64,000 nt of DNA from Podospora bellae-mahoneyi (GCF_035222275.1 NC_085884.1:1488001-1552000); one strand, 5' to 3'; positions 53,958 through 64,000 are shown, numbered from the stretch's first letter. The notes: generated by a model from the sequence alone, not told the origin. Translations and numbers: made by a program.

Positions 53958-56213
53958 TCAAATCCCCGAATCATCCTTCTCCATTATCCCTTCCAAGTCC
54001 TCCCTCCCCAAATCCCCCTCCCACTCCTCACACCCCCCAACAAGCCTATCCATCGCCCTCCTCCCCAAAACCCCATAAATCCCCCCCTCCACCCCCTCCT
54101 CCCCCTGAATCACCATCTGCAACGCCAACCCACTACTAGCATGCCAGCTGATATGGCAATGAACAAGCCAAACCCCCGGATTGTCCGGCCGAAAAGCAAC
54201 AGCTACATACCCCCCACCCCCCGGAACAACCACCGTATCCCTCCTAGGCGGGTTCTCATAATTCCACGTCCCCGGGCTCGTCACAGGATCGAACCGTTCG
54301 GTTGACTGCCCCAAGATGACAACATCTGTCCCGTGCCAGTGCATCGGGTGCGCACCCTTATTGGGGACGATCTGTGACCCTAGTTGGGAGGGGTGAGTCC
54401 CTGGGAGGAGCGAGGAGTCAATGATCATGTAGATGAACCCTTCGCGACGGTAGGGGTAGTAGACGATGTTGTAGCTTGGGTTTGCGGCCGCGCCGGTGAG
54501 GTTGAGGAGGGTTGGGTTGGAGAAGTCGAGCCAGAAAGGGGAGTGCATCGACTTGCCGGTTTGGTGTTCTATGTTGGGGTCTAAGCGTAAGAGCCAGTGG
54601 GAGTAGTTGCCTGACTGGCCTAGGGTTTGGTCGGGGACGGTCTGGCGCGCGTTGTAGAAGGTGGAGAGAGACAAAGGGTTGAGGGGCTCGCGGGCGATGG
54701 TCCAGGGGACTACGGGGGCCATGGAGGATTGGGCGTCTAGGCAGGAGAAGTCGGTGGTGGTTGAGAGGCTGGCGGGGAGGGTGAGGGAGCGGAGGGACGG
54801 GTAGCTAATGATGCCTACGCGGGTGTCCAGGGGGTAGGTCGTGTTGGCGCCGGCGGTCGAGTTGAACACTCCCTTTTTGAAAGCGTTACAGCCGTCGGCG
54901 GGTTGGGCGCGGAGCCAGTAGTTGCCTGTGCGGTCTTTTTGGCCGTCGACGATGACGTCGAAGCGTTGGCCTACGGCAATGACCAAGCGGTCGGTGGTGT
55001 AGGGCCGGATAGGAACAAGATCGTTGGCAATGACGGTGAACTGGTGGTCGTCGATGGAGACGACAAAGGTGGCGCCGGATCCGCTGTTGATGAGACGGAG
55101 ACGGTGTTTCTTGCCAGGGGTGAACCGTGTCACGCTGTAGGCTTCAATGTCTCTTGGCGAGTTTCCCGGTCCACCAACTGCATTCATGCCTGCCTTTCCG
55201 TTCAGGAGGAACGTATCCATCTTGACGTTTGCCTTTGCAATTTCGTTGGTCTTTTCTTGATGGAACTCGCTGAAGGCACTCTCACGCACCCAGTCAGACA
55301 CCATCAACGTCTGCCCAGCCTCGACATCATAGTTAGCACTGGCCGGGCCATGGATGACAAGAGGACCGCAGAGACCGTCGCTGTATTGAAGTGAATAATG
55401 GCTGTGGTACCACGTCGACCCGTATTGGAGCACCCTGAACTTGTACTGGAAGGTGTGGCCTCGGGCAATGGGACACTGAGTGACGGCAACCCCGTCCATG
55501 TCGTTGGTGAACAGTTGTCGGATTCCGTGCCAGTGGATCTGGGTGCCCATGTTGGGAAGGGAGTTCTTGACAGTGATGACGAGTTCATCACCCCAGCATG
55601 CCTCGAGACGAGGTCCTGGGTAGGTGCCGTTGAACAACAATGCTTGTTTCGGGAAGCCATCTGGGTAGATCACTCCAGTCGCAACATCAATAGTGTACTA
55701 TCAAAGTTAGTAAGATTCATGTCAACGATTAGGGGTGACCGTACGTATCGCGAGACGCCAGTGGGCGCAGCAACCTCATCTGCGTGTACTCATGTCAGCG
55801 TCTGTTTTCGTCTCACAGAATCACACCCGGGCATAATACACACAGTTGGTGTGAATATCATAACCGTAAATTCTCCCATCACTGTCCGGCCTCTTCATCC
55901 TCAACCAACACGTCCGAGAGTTTGCCCTGTTGCATGACTCCCAAATGTCAGGGTCAAGCTGCGGATAGTGACATCGAAAGTTGCCCGGTGCGCCCTCAGG
56001 ATGGAACGTCAATCCACGGTGTGACGCCTCATCACGACTGTGAAGCTTGTGATGCCAGCTGCTGGTATATCCCCCATGGTCAACAGGGTCAGCCTCGGCA
56101 GGATCCCAATCGAACCCCCCAGCAGGCGTCTCGAGTTTGTCTTCGGAGAGGGGGTCCGGATTTCCGTACACTCGCGCTATGACGGCGGCGAGCAGCACAT
56201 CTTGAAGTCTCAT
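53958..56213 (-). CDS. Secreted multicopper oxidase (laccase-like)
   Basis: Three exons on the minus strand, 56213-55844, 55779-55745 and 55697-53958; 714 residues. The signal peptide is [17 protein letters not shown]. An unusual N-terminal extension of about 115 residues (with GNFRCHYPQ and [13 protein letters not shown]) precedes the first cupredoxin domain. The 35-nt middle exon restores [13 protein letters not shown] before YTIDVATG. All copper ligands are present: HWHGIRQ (about residue 190), [17 protein letters not shown] and [12 protein letters not shown] (about 648). Domain-2 asparagines fit N-glycosylation. These ligands support laccase-type one-electron oxidation of phenols with reduction of oxygen to water, outside the cell. 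Ferroxidase or pigment-oxidase activity cannot be excluded. There is no typical ascomycete C-terminal DSGL plug, although the chain ends in DDSGI, close to it. The 3' end is G-rich in coding sense. Confidence 0.9.
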
Positions 56214-58187
56214 GTTGGGGTCAAAGTCGACAATAATCACTCCGTAGTGAAAGGAGGGGAGGGGCTCTTGGAGATGGGCTGCCTGCTGGAGCTGGTCCTT
56301 ATCAACCACGGCAGTGATCAGTGGGATATCAGAGAGGTCATTCACGCCCGGCATCTCCAATCCGGCTCACGGGGCCTGACAGCTCGGAGGAGTTGTCGTC
56401 CGGGCCGATAGTAACTGACGCATGCGGCATTGGTCAGGGTTCTCGTACTGGGTCAAATGTGGGATCCAGCAGAGCGGGCGGGATGTTGTGATGCTGCTGT
56501 AAACAAAACGACTAGTCAACGGTCCAAAGCCACCGGAACACGATGTTGCACGACATGGAGTAGCATGTTTGACGTGTAGGTAGATGGACTGATATTGATA
56601 TTCTGGCACAGTGGTGATGACATTTGGCCATCTCTCTCTGCTGTCAATGGCCTCCCCCCCTGTGGTCGAGGTCTGGTTGATGTTGTGGAATGGCCTTTTC
56701 TGGCTGTGGCAACTCCATGCAGTAGCAGCTGCAAACGTGGGCTTTTTTTCTCGCACCGTGCGCACAAATGTCTCAGAGGGGATGTTGACAGTCGTGCTGA
56801 TGTCCTTGCACTGTCGGCTGCCCACGGCTCTTGTTGTGTCGCGACTGGCATTTGATCTTCCTCTTCCTGTCAAAAATTCGGCAACGACACGACCCATTCG
56901 GGATCAAAAGCTCAGGGGTGTATATTTGAGGACAAAGAACCGCCATTTCAGAATTCAACAGCTTTCTTTGTTTCCTATCTGTTTCAATTTCTGGTTTCGT
57001 AACATTTTGCTTTGTATCAGCACATATCGGGAGCTCATCGCTGCGGACAGCGCTGGGCAGACCATCGTCCGACGGCATCCTCCGCATCCTTAATACAGGG
57101 TATCCGAATCATTATCGGTTCCCTTTGGGGCTTGGTAGTGAGTGGCCACCTCGGCTGAACGGCACATCACCCCCACAATGTTTACTTGGGCAAGTAAACA
57201 ACGAGGCCCCTTTTGTCATCAAGGGGCAACCATCAACACTGGACCTGCCCGCACCTGGTGGCTCACCATATAATCAGTTTACCTGAGTGCACCTCGATCC
57301 ATGACGATCGTGGCGCCATTTACATCCTCGGTGGCTTTCCTCCTCACCTCAACATTCCGTCCGAATATGTCCGCCTGCACGAGACAACCCAATTCTACAC
57401 AAATCAGCCGCGAGATACACTCCGGAGTTCTGGAACCACATCTGCAGCACGCTTACACTAACAAATCACATATACCCTATGCAAGGGTCCCTTTTCCCCT
57501 CGGGTAATAACCCCGTGATTACCACTCTACAATATCTCCCCCCCTCAAAAGCCCTTGCTGCCCCAACATCCCGGGAACTGTCCCCCCTCCCCCTCGCCAA
57601 GAGCAATAACCGCCGCCTAATCTATTTGCCCTCCCAGGTACCTACTACGACTCCAACTTTTGAACAAACAAAAATGAAACCACAGTCGGTGGAAACATAA
57701 CAGGCAGGTAACTCCGCTGCCGCCTTGTGAGGGGAATAATAAACGAACCTTCACTTTACCCAAAGGCCAAATAATCCACCCGGGTTACTTTCCAACAGAT
57801 ATAAGGTTGCACAAGTTGGGGCAACTGACGATCCCGGCCCCTCAATATCCGGGATTATATCTTTTGAATAGCCAACCAGACAAGCATCCATGGTCCATAC
57901 ATACAGCGATATCACTTCGCCCGCGCATAGGTGTTGCCGGTTGGTGCAAGCTGCGGTTGGTGACATACTACCGGCACCAAAAACACGTGTGAAGAAGGAA
58001 AAGAACCCGAGCCGAAGGGACGGCTTCGCTTGGAGAGTCCGAGGTGGTGTGCAGCAGCTCGATCGATCCAACGGCACGCAGGCCATGAGATGACGGGACA
58101 CGAGCTCAAAAAGCTCGAGTGGCCCGGCCTGGTAGTTCACGATCCTCGCTGTCCAAGGGTCTCGAGACAAGTCCATCATCACTCACA
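56214..58187. other. Bidirectional promoter region between multicopper oxidase and GMC genes
   Basis: About 2 kb between divergent starts. No supported gene; short frames lack domains. Both flanking enzymes are secreted oxidoreductases, so shared control is possible, but I identified no specific operator. Confidence 0.45.
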
Positions 58188-60062
58188 ATGCGTTACCGTT
58201 TGTTATCCGCCTTGATCATCTCGGCAGTCGCCGTGGTAGAGGCTGCCCCGGCCACCGCTACCGCCGAATATGACTACATCGTCGTCGGGAGCGGTCCCGG
58301 CGGTGGTCCCCTCGCCGCCGATCTCGCCCGGGCCGGGTACTCCACACTGTTGATCGAAGCCGGCGGTGACGAGGGCGACAACCCGACCTACGCCGAGATC
58401 GCCTGGTTCAACGAGGCGGCCAACGATGAAGCCACCCGTTGGGATTTCTGGGTCAAGCACTACGACGATCCCGAGGAAGACCGCAAGTTCAAGCACACCA
58501 CCTGGGACACGGGCGACGGCACCTTTTACGTCGGCCTCGACCCCCCAGAGGGAGCCAAGTACCTCGGCATCCAATACCCACGCGCTGCTGTTTTGGGTGG
58601 TTGCGCCATGCACAACGCTGCCGTCTGCACCCTCCCGGCAGACGACGACTGGAACATCATCGTCAACAAGACCGGTGACGCCAGCTGGTCGGCGAGCAAC
58701 ATGCGCAAGTACCTCAAAAAGATCGAGCGCAACCAGTACCTCCCCCCCGGAGACCCCAACAGAGGATACGACGGCTGGCTCGCGACCTCGGTCGGCCCAA
58801 CAGACTGGGCGCGCAACAGCTCCAACCCCGCGACCACCATCCTCAAGAAACTCGCCGCCCTCACCGGCCAAGACGAAACCCGCGCTGCTGACCTCCTGGG
58901 AACCGACATCCTGACTGAGATCCCCAACCTCGACGAGACCTCCTCCCTCTACAACCTCGCCCAACACGCCGACAGCACCGGCAAGCGCAACTCCCCCAAC
59001 AACTACGTCCGCGCCACCCTCGCCGACCCAGCCAAATACCCCCTGACTCTCAAACTCCACACCCTCGTTACCCGTGTCCTCTTCGACGAATCCACCGTCG
59101 GCGTCTCGGGCGTCACCCCCCGTGCCATCGGCGTCGAAATAATGCAGGGCCAATCCCTCTACAAAGCAGACCCCAAACACAACGGCCAGACCGCCCCCAA
59201 ATCCCAAATCCTCGCCGCCCGCGAGGTCATCATCTCCGGCGGCGCCTTCAACTCCCCCCAGCTCCTCAAACTCTCCGGCATCGGCCCCAGAGACGAGCTC
59301 GCTAAGTTCAACATCCCCCTCGTCAAGCACCTGCCCGGAGTGGGCGAAAACCTAGGCGACAACTACGAGGGTTCCCTCCTAGCCATGGGGCAAACACCCG
59401 TCAATTCAGGCCTCATTACGGCCGTCTTCCGGACCCCCAACGCGCCCGACGCGAGACGCAACATCTTCACCTGGTGCGGCGCCTTCTCCTTCGAGGGCTT
59501 CTGGCCGGGCTTCCCCACTTGGCACGGCGCCGAGCAGTACACCTGTGCCCTGGTCCACATGCAGCCCAAATCCCAAGCCGGATCCGTCACCCTCCGGTCT
59601 GCCGACCCGCAGGACGTGCCCGATATCAACTTCCGGTTTTTCAAGAATCAGGGTGATCAAGACCTGGAGGAGCTGGTCGCGGGGGCGAATATCCTGCGGG
59701 AGGCGATCAACTCCGTGCCGGAGCCGGTCGCGCCGTTTGTAGAGAGGCATCCTTGTGAGGGGGACAGGCGGGAGTCGGGGGATTGTGGGGAGGAGGTTCA
59801 AAAGGAGTATTTCAAGAGCCAGGCGTACAGCCATCACGCCACGAGCACGTGCGCGATTGGGGGGGAGGATGAAGAAATGGCTGTGTTGGATAGCAAGTTT
59901 AGGGTTCATGGGGTGAGGGGGCTGAGGGTGGTGGATGCGAGCGCTTTTCCTGTTGTTCCGGGAGCGTTTCCGAGTTGCCCGACTATGATGATTAGTGTCA
60001 AGGCGGCGGAGGATATTGTTGCGGAGAGGAAGGCGGAGGAAGCTGCGGCTGCGAGGATGTGA
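58188..60062 (+). CDS. Secreted GMC flavoprotein oxidoreductase (AA3-like)
   Basis: Single-exon gene, 624 residues, begun at the ATG that opens a signal peptide (LLSALIISAVAVVEA); an upstream in-frame ATG adds 23 residues before it and is disfavoured. The FAD-binding fold shows VVGSGPGGGPLAADLARAG at 31-49 and LLIEAGG. GMC signature 1 is PRAAVLGGCAMHNAAV and signature 2 is GGAFNSPQLLKLSGIG. The C-terminal catalytic His is in SQAYSHHATSTCAIG, and the last FAD segment is FPVVPGAFPSCPTMMISVKAAED. At the site where most GMC enzymes have a second His or Asn (G-x-N/H-x-x-P), this protein has GAFPSCP, as in a choline-dehydrogenase-like fungal clade I recall. It probably oxidises an alcohol or sugar and yields peroxide or a reduced acceptor. 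Strong C-ending codon use changes to G-rich after about 59690. Confidence 0.9.
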   Translation: MRYRLLSALIISAVAVVEAAPATATAEYDYIVVGSGPGGGPLAADLARAGYSTLLIEAGGDEGDNPTYAEIAWFNEAANDEATRWDFWVKHYDDPEEDRKFKHTTWDTGDGTFYVGLDPPEGAKYLGIQYPRAAVLGGCAMHNAAVCTLPADDDWNIIVNKTGDASWSASNMRKYLKKIERNQYLPPGDPNRGYDGWLATSVGPTDWARNSSNPATTILKKLAALTGQDETRAADLLGTDILTEIPNLDETSSLYNLAQHADSTGKRNSPNNYVRATLADPAKYPLTLKLHTLVTRVLFDESTVGVSGVTPRAIGVEIMQGQSLYKADPKHNGQTAPKSQILAAREVIISGGAFNSPQLLKLSGIGPRDELAKFNIPLVKHLPGVGENLGDNYEGSLLAMGQTPVNSGLITAVFRTPNAPDARRNIFTWCGAFSFEGFWPGFPTWHGAEQYTCALVHMQPKSQAGSVTLRSADPQDVPDINFRFFKNQGDQDLEELVAGANILREAINSVPEPVAPFVERHPCEGDRRESGDCGEEVQKEYFKSQAYSHHATSTCAIGGEDEEMAVLDSKFRVHGVRGLRVVDASAFPVVPGAFPSCPTMMISVKAAEDIVAERKAEEAAAARM

Positions 60063-60178
60063 GGAGGGCCAAGAATGATGAGTGAAACGAGAAATGGAAT
60101 ATGATTATGATGTTGTAGCGGTTAGGTATATACAAAGAAATCCGGTAAAGTGCGTGATTTTTACATGGAAGAAATGGA

Positions 60179-60472
60179 TCATTGCTCGTTCTTGATGGTT
60201 GTGATTGCCTCCTCGGCACTGTCTGTGCCCTTTTGTCGTTGCTCGCGCTTGATCCTTGCTACTCTTTCTTGGTGGTTCTTCCGCATGTCTTCCATGTTGG
60301 CGATTCTCTCGCCGTACGATCTTGGTGGTGTGGTGGACAAGCATGATGGCATGTCGTCGATGGATTGGCTTGGACCTGGTGAGATGCCCCCGAGTCAGCT
60401 TCATCACTTGGTGAAAAGAAACCACGTTGGCGCCATCATGGTACCTTCAAGTTCAAGTGCGATAGAGGCCAT
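60179..60472 (-). CDS. Small two-exon gene, 74-residue charged helical protein
   Basis: Exons 60472-60445 and 60375-60179 on the minus strand. Exon 1 encodes only MASIALELE plus one base in a good CAACCATGG context. A GTACCA donor and CACCAG acceptor join it in frame to GPSQSIDDMPSCLSTTPP, then RSYGERIANMEDMRKNHQER and VARIKREQRQKGTDSAEE before the stop. Neither exon stands out as a long frame, but together they give an uninterrupted protein with a strongly helical, charged second half, possibly a coiled coil. No domain recognised. It converges with the GMC gene, whose stop is 117 nt away. Small size means chance coding is possible; the Kozak-like start, matched phase and charged heptad-like pattern argue for a real gene. 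Confidence 0.55.
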
Positions 60473-61444
60473 GGTTGCGTTCGTGGTAAGTGGTGGTTGA
60501 CGGTTTGGTTGAGGTGGTTCAAGGTTGCGGTTGTTGCTGTTGCTGCGGCTGTTGAGGTGATGTTGATTGGGGAAGTTGATGACGTAGCGAGAGATGCGGT
60601 GAACTGTCCTGAAGAACCGGAGCCAAGCGCTTTTTGACCGATCCAACCCCGTCGGTGTTTGCATGGCCCCCTAATTTAGCTAAACACTCGCGCTAACAAC
60701 ATGGGCTCACATGACCCTCGCCTCAGGGAAATGAGTGGAGAGCGCAAGATGTTGTTATCTGCCCCTGATCTGGGGTCTTGGAGCCACGAATGCCAAGATC
60801 TAGGGATATCCATTTTGTGGCTAGAGCACCAGGGGGTGGCTGAGGCGAGCTATAGATCTATGTTTATCTTGCTCTAACTCCGTGTCTAAACCACAGATCA
60901 CGGTTTCCTATATGCTGGATCTGCCAGTCTTCTTGATGGTTGGAGTCTATTGAGAGGGGTCTCTCCTTGAGAAAACCATAAAGCCATAGGAAACTGTGAC
61001 TTGGTGAAACGTTCGTTGTCAGAGCTAAGAGACGGCTGACATTTTTTGGTCACATAAACCGAGAACAGCACTTGAAATTGGCGCTGCGTACAGGAAACTA
61101 GTCACAATGGAACCATGTTACAGGAACCACCGACCTTGTCGTCTATGCCCAAGTTATGCAGTTGGACGCGTGTCTTGATATTAATGTGCGCCAAGCTTCC
61201 ACGGTGTTGTTGTTGGTGCCATCAGGACGGGATATGTTACACAAACTATGCATATATTGCAGCGCCTTGCAGTGCCGAAGAGCATATTATTCGCTGCGCC
61301 GCTCAATACACGGCAGAGAGACGCCTGGTTCGGCCGACGGCTGAGAGGCTTGAATAGCTCTTCGACATCTCATACAACCTGAAAGTCAAATATGAGGGCA
61401 ACTCTTGGGCCGGTGATGACATTCTTCTCTCCCTATCGACAACG
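60473..61444. other. Intergenic region
   Basis: About 1 kb, no gene supported. Right end is the promoter of the amidohydrolase. Confidence 0.45.
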
Positions 61445-63075
61445 ATGAAGCTCATCAACGAATTAACCATCTTGTCCCTGTTCCTCACTGCGGCGAGCGC
61501 AGCATCGATACTCTTCAAAGGTGGAACCGTCATTGCCTTCAACAAACAAACTCAAGGTCTACGCGTTCTCCGGGAAGGCTCAGTTCTCGTCGAGAATGAC
61601 CGCATCACTGGCGTATATGATTCAACACCAACCCGCATCCCTCCCCGGACCGAAATCGTCGACATCGCCGGCAAGATCATCACTCCAGGGTTCATCGACA
61701 CCCACCGCCATGGATGGCAGACAGTCTTCAAGACCATGGCCTCCAACACCAGTCTCCTTGAGTTCTTTGGCCGCTACAGCTCGTATGTAGCCCCCTTTTT
61801 CTGGAATGCCACAGACATTTATGACAGCCAGCTTGCCGGTCTGTACGAGGCCCTGAACGCGGGCGTCACGACTTCTCTTGACCATGCCACTCACACCTGG
61901 TCCAAAGACGCTGCTGAGGCGGGTCTCCAGGCCTGTATCGACAGTGGGGCGAGAGTGTTCTGGGGATTCACCTTTGCCAATATTACTGGATTGATCACAG
62001 TTGAAGAGCTGTATCCAGTCTTCCGGAACATGGCTGCCAAAACAGGACTGAGAAGCTCCCCTACTACTCTGGGCATTGCCTACGACGGCTGGGGCCCGAA
62101 CCCGAATGTTGGGGAAATCAACAAAATCATGGCGCTTGCGAGGTAGGAGACAGCCCGGAGGGTCTTTCAGTTTTGTTCGAGACAGCTAATGCATTTGGCA
62201 GGGAGCTCAACGTATCAGTCATCACAACCCACTCCCTCCAAGGACCCTGGGGCTGTATGTGTTCCCCTTTCCACCCCCCTTATTTCAACCTCACTAACCC
62301 CCCCTGCCATGAAACCTCAGTCAGCAACTCCCCCGAAGACATCCACGCCCTAAACTACCTCAACATCTCCACCCCCATCGTCTTCTCCCACGCCTCCTTC
62401 CTCACCCCCACCGGCGCCGACCTGCTACGGTCCACCAACCAGTACGTCTCCATCACCCCCGAGTCAGAGATGCACTACGGCCAAACCCACCCAGTCGCCT
62501 ACTCCATCCAGGACCAAGCCTCCCTCGGCATCGACACTCACATCACATTCAGCACCGACATCCTCACCCAAGCCCGCATCTGGCTTCAACAGGCGCGGTA
62601 CGAGCGTTATCTTGACGTGCTCGAGCAGGGAAAGCTACCAGCTAGCAATCCCATGTCGGTCGAGCAGGCATTCCTGCTCGCTACTAGGAACGGGGCCCTG
62701 GCGCTGAGACGTGATGATTTGGGTGGGATTTTTGTGGGTGGGAAGGCTGACTTGGTGGTGTGGGACGGGGATTCACCGGGGATGCTGGGGTGGATTGATC
62801 CTGTTGCTGCTGTGATTCTTCATGCAAGTGTGGGTGATATTGAGGCTGTGTTGGTGGATGGGAAGTGGGTTAAGCGGGGGGGTAAGCTCGTCGCGCGGGG
62901 CTGGCCCGAGGCGAGGGCGAGGTTTTTAAGGACGGCAAAGAGGCTTCAGGGGGTGTGGAGGGGTATGCCGTTGCCGGAGGCGCCGGCGGAGTTTAATGGG
63001 AGCCCGGTTGTGCACCCAGAGAGGGTGGATGTGGTTAGGGGGCCGGGGGATGGGTATGGGAATGTTTACATTTGA
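61445..63075 (+). CDS. Secreted amidohydrolase (cytosine-deaminase/atrazine-hydrolase type)
   Basis: Three exons, 61445-62142, 62202-62254 and 62321-63075, giving 501 residues. The N-terminus (INELTILSLFLTAASAA) looks like a signal peptide, unusual for this mostly cytosolic family. The beta-sandwich part (ILFKGGTVIAFN, GKIITPGFIDTHRHGW) leads to the metal HxH in DTHRHGW. Further ligands fit TTHSLQGPWG, VFSHASFL and the Asp in FSTDIL. The C-terminal sandwich (GGIFVGGKADLVVWDGDSPG) is typical of the subtype IV/TRZ-ATZ group, which hydrolyses C-N or C-Cl bonds of heterocycles such as guanine, cytosine or triazines with one divalent metal. Substrate unknown. Intron 2 (62255-62320) is 66 nt, has no in-frame stop, and contains CTCACTAAC, so retention would insert 22 residues without breaking the frame. 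The 3' third is G-rich. Confidence 0.88.
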
Positions 63076-63408
63076 GTCGTTACACTGAGTGGATGTACAG
63101 GTAGTCCTCGGGCCCAATCAACTGCAATAAAAAACGACGTGGGGTACAAGATGTGGGCTCGAGGCCAATCCCAAATGCATCAATGGAAATGTCAAAGGCG
63201 GGTCTGAGTTGGGGAACTAAACTCGAAGAAAGGAACAAAGGCTAGTGTGAATGTGGTGGCAAGTAGACAATGCTTTCATTCCTGTAGGTAGCCACAACTA
63301 AGACAACTTTTCTTCTTCTTTAAAACTTTACTTCATCTGCCAGGAAAACATGAACTCATCCCTAAAGTAACTGGCTCACTACCTACCTTGGTATCCGTCG
63401 TTGCCACG
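63076..63408. other. Intergenic region
   Basis: Nothing recognised apart from flanking UTRs and one TAGG pair near 63285. Confidence 0.4.
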
Positions 63409-64000
63409 ATGTCCGAATTGACCAAAAGGCTGGCGCATGAGAAGCTAGAAAAGCGCGGCGCCCCAGGTCTCGGTACAATTCCCGATTCACTTCCCGGACC
63501 AACTCGAGCACACAACGTGGAGATGCCTGAGCCGACCAACACTGTCCAAGATGGCATGGTAGATATCCAGACTCGCATGGCTATTCTGAGTGATCAGATC
63601 GAGAGCCTTCACAGTGACTCCGTCACGAGAACCATCCCAGGGGCCAAAGGGGCCAATACGGTCAGTGGAATAGCTCGACAGATGAACATAAACAATGTCT
63701 AACAGAACGCCTACCAGGTTCAGCCGAAAGCTACACCCCCTCCGCCCCCTCCAACCCCCGGCATTGACTCCCTCCCCACCCCTTGGCGAAGAACTCGGAA
63801 AAGAATTAGTCCCCGACAGTTAAGCATTTGCGAACAGAAATAGGCAAACTGCAATTGCAACAAGCTCATAATAAACGGTACAAGGCAACTTCGGCCGCTG
63901 AGATCGCCGGGCTGAACGATGAGCTCTACCGTTTACAGAAGGAATTTGATCCCCCTGCGATTTCAAAAAGCTGCGAGCGATCGCCAAATATCAGTCTTTC
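63409..64000 (+). pseudogene. Possible broken coiled-coil gene running off the edge
   Basis: An ATG at 63409 opens 84 codons (SELTKRLAHEKLEKRGAPG, VDIQTRMAILSDQIESLHSD) ending at a GTCAGT donor. A CTAAC branch and CAG at 63717 lead to a Pro-rich exon (KATPPPPPPPTPGIDSLP) that stops at 63843, giving 125 residues. Downstream, a different frame encodes a convincing coiled coil (HLRTEIGKLQLQQAHNKRYK, EIAGLNDELYRLQKEFD), and then yet another frame (FKKLRAIAKYQS) reaches the window end. Either the 125-residue protein is complete and the rest is chance, or, as I think likelier, this is a decayed gene for a longer coiled-coil protein. No family recognised. The right boundary is the window edge, not the gene end. 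Confidence 0.35.

Noticed and set aside
58203-59330. Long open frame antisense to the GMC oxidoreductase (375 codons)
   Set aside because: Its Gly/Val/Glu-rich composition is what C-ending codons on the other strand produce. No domain or splice signals; a shadow of the real gene.
1-64000. Secondary-metabolite cluster, CRISPR array or prophage-like region
   Set aside because: No synthase, terpene cyclase, repeat-spacer array or viral gene set is present. The enoyl-reductase-like gene at 8.7 kb stands alone.

Overview
This window is nuclear DNA of a filamentous ascomycete, most likely a sordariomycete (Sordariales-like). Genes sit on both strands without operons. Introns are about 50-100 nt with GT-AG ends and internal CTAAC-like branch points. 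The protein set (2EXR protein, AA9 polysaccharide monooxygenase, DUF1996, Iks1 kinase, Spt5, NUP permease) is typically fungal. The class assignment is inference; no ribosomal or mitochondrial marker is present.

Layout. 0.4-9.7 kb: a 2EXR protein, a secreted Asn-rich protein, an SDR-like NAD(P)-binding protein, a wrecked tyrosinase gene and a medium-chain oxidoreductase. 11-20.9 kb: a dead cysteine-rich secreted protein gene, the Iks1 kinase, a purine nucleoside permease with a GC-AG intron, a live small cysteine-rich secreted protein and a small mitochondrial membrane protein. 23-26.6 kb: a large Zn2Cys6 regulator. 26.6-31 kb: a gene-poor accessory stretch with an AT-rich element bounded by about 100-bp terminal inverted repeats. 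It lies between a degraded sequence and an intact secreted-protein gene with partly similar leaders. 32-36.2 kb: a secreted carbohydrate-active group (CE1 feruloyl-esterase type, DUF1996, AA9 LPMO). 36.9-49.9 kb: a frameshifted gene, tRNA-Ser(GCU), a hypothetical gene, Spt5, an M14 carboxypeptidase and a five-exon MFS transporter. 51-63 kb: a cysteine-rich membrane-anchored protein with a decayed tandem copy, a multicopper oxidase divergent from a GMC oxidoreductase, a 74-residue two-exon gene and a secreted amidohydrolase. A broken coiled-coil gene runs off the right edge.

Working together. The secreted esterase, LPMO, multicopper oxidase and GMC oxidoreductase fit a plant-litter or dung saprotroph that opens lignocellulose with hydrolytic and oxidative enzymes; this is inference from families. 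Housekeeping genes (Spt5, Iks1, tRNA) alternate with secreted and lineage-specific genes, several of them dead.

Most striking: (i) the TIR element at 28.08-28.59 kb, (ii) a recurring change within genes from C-rich to G-rich coding strand, and (iii) several host genes caught in decay. I found no clearly new multi-gene system.
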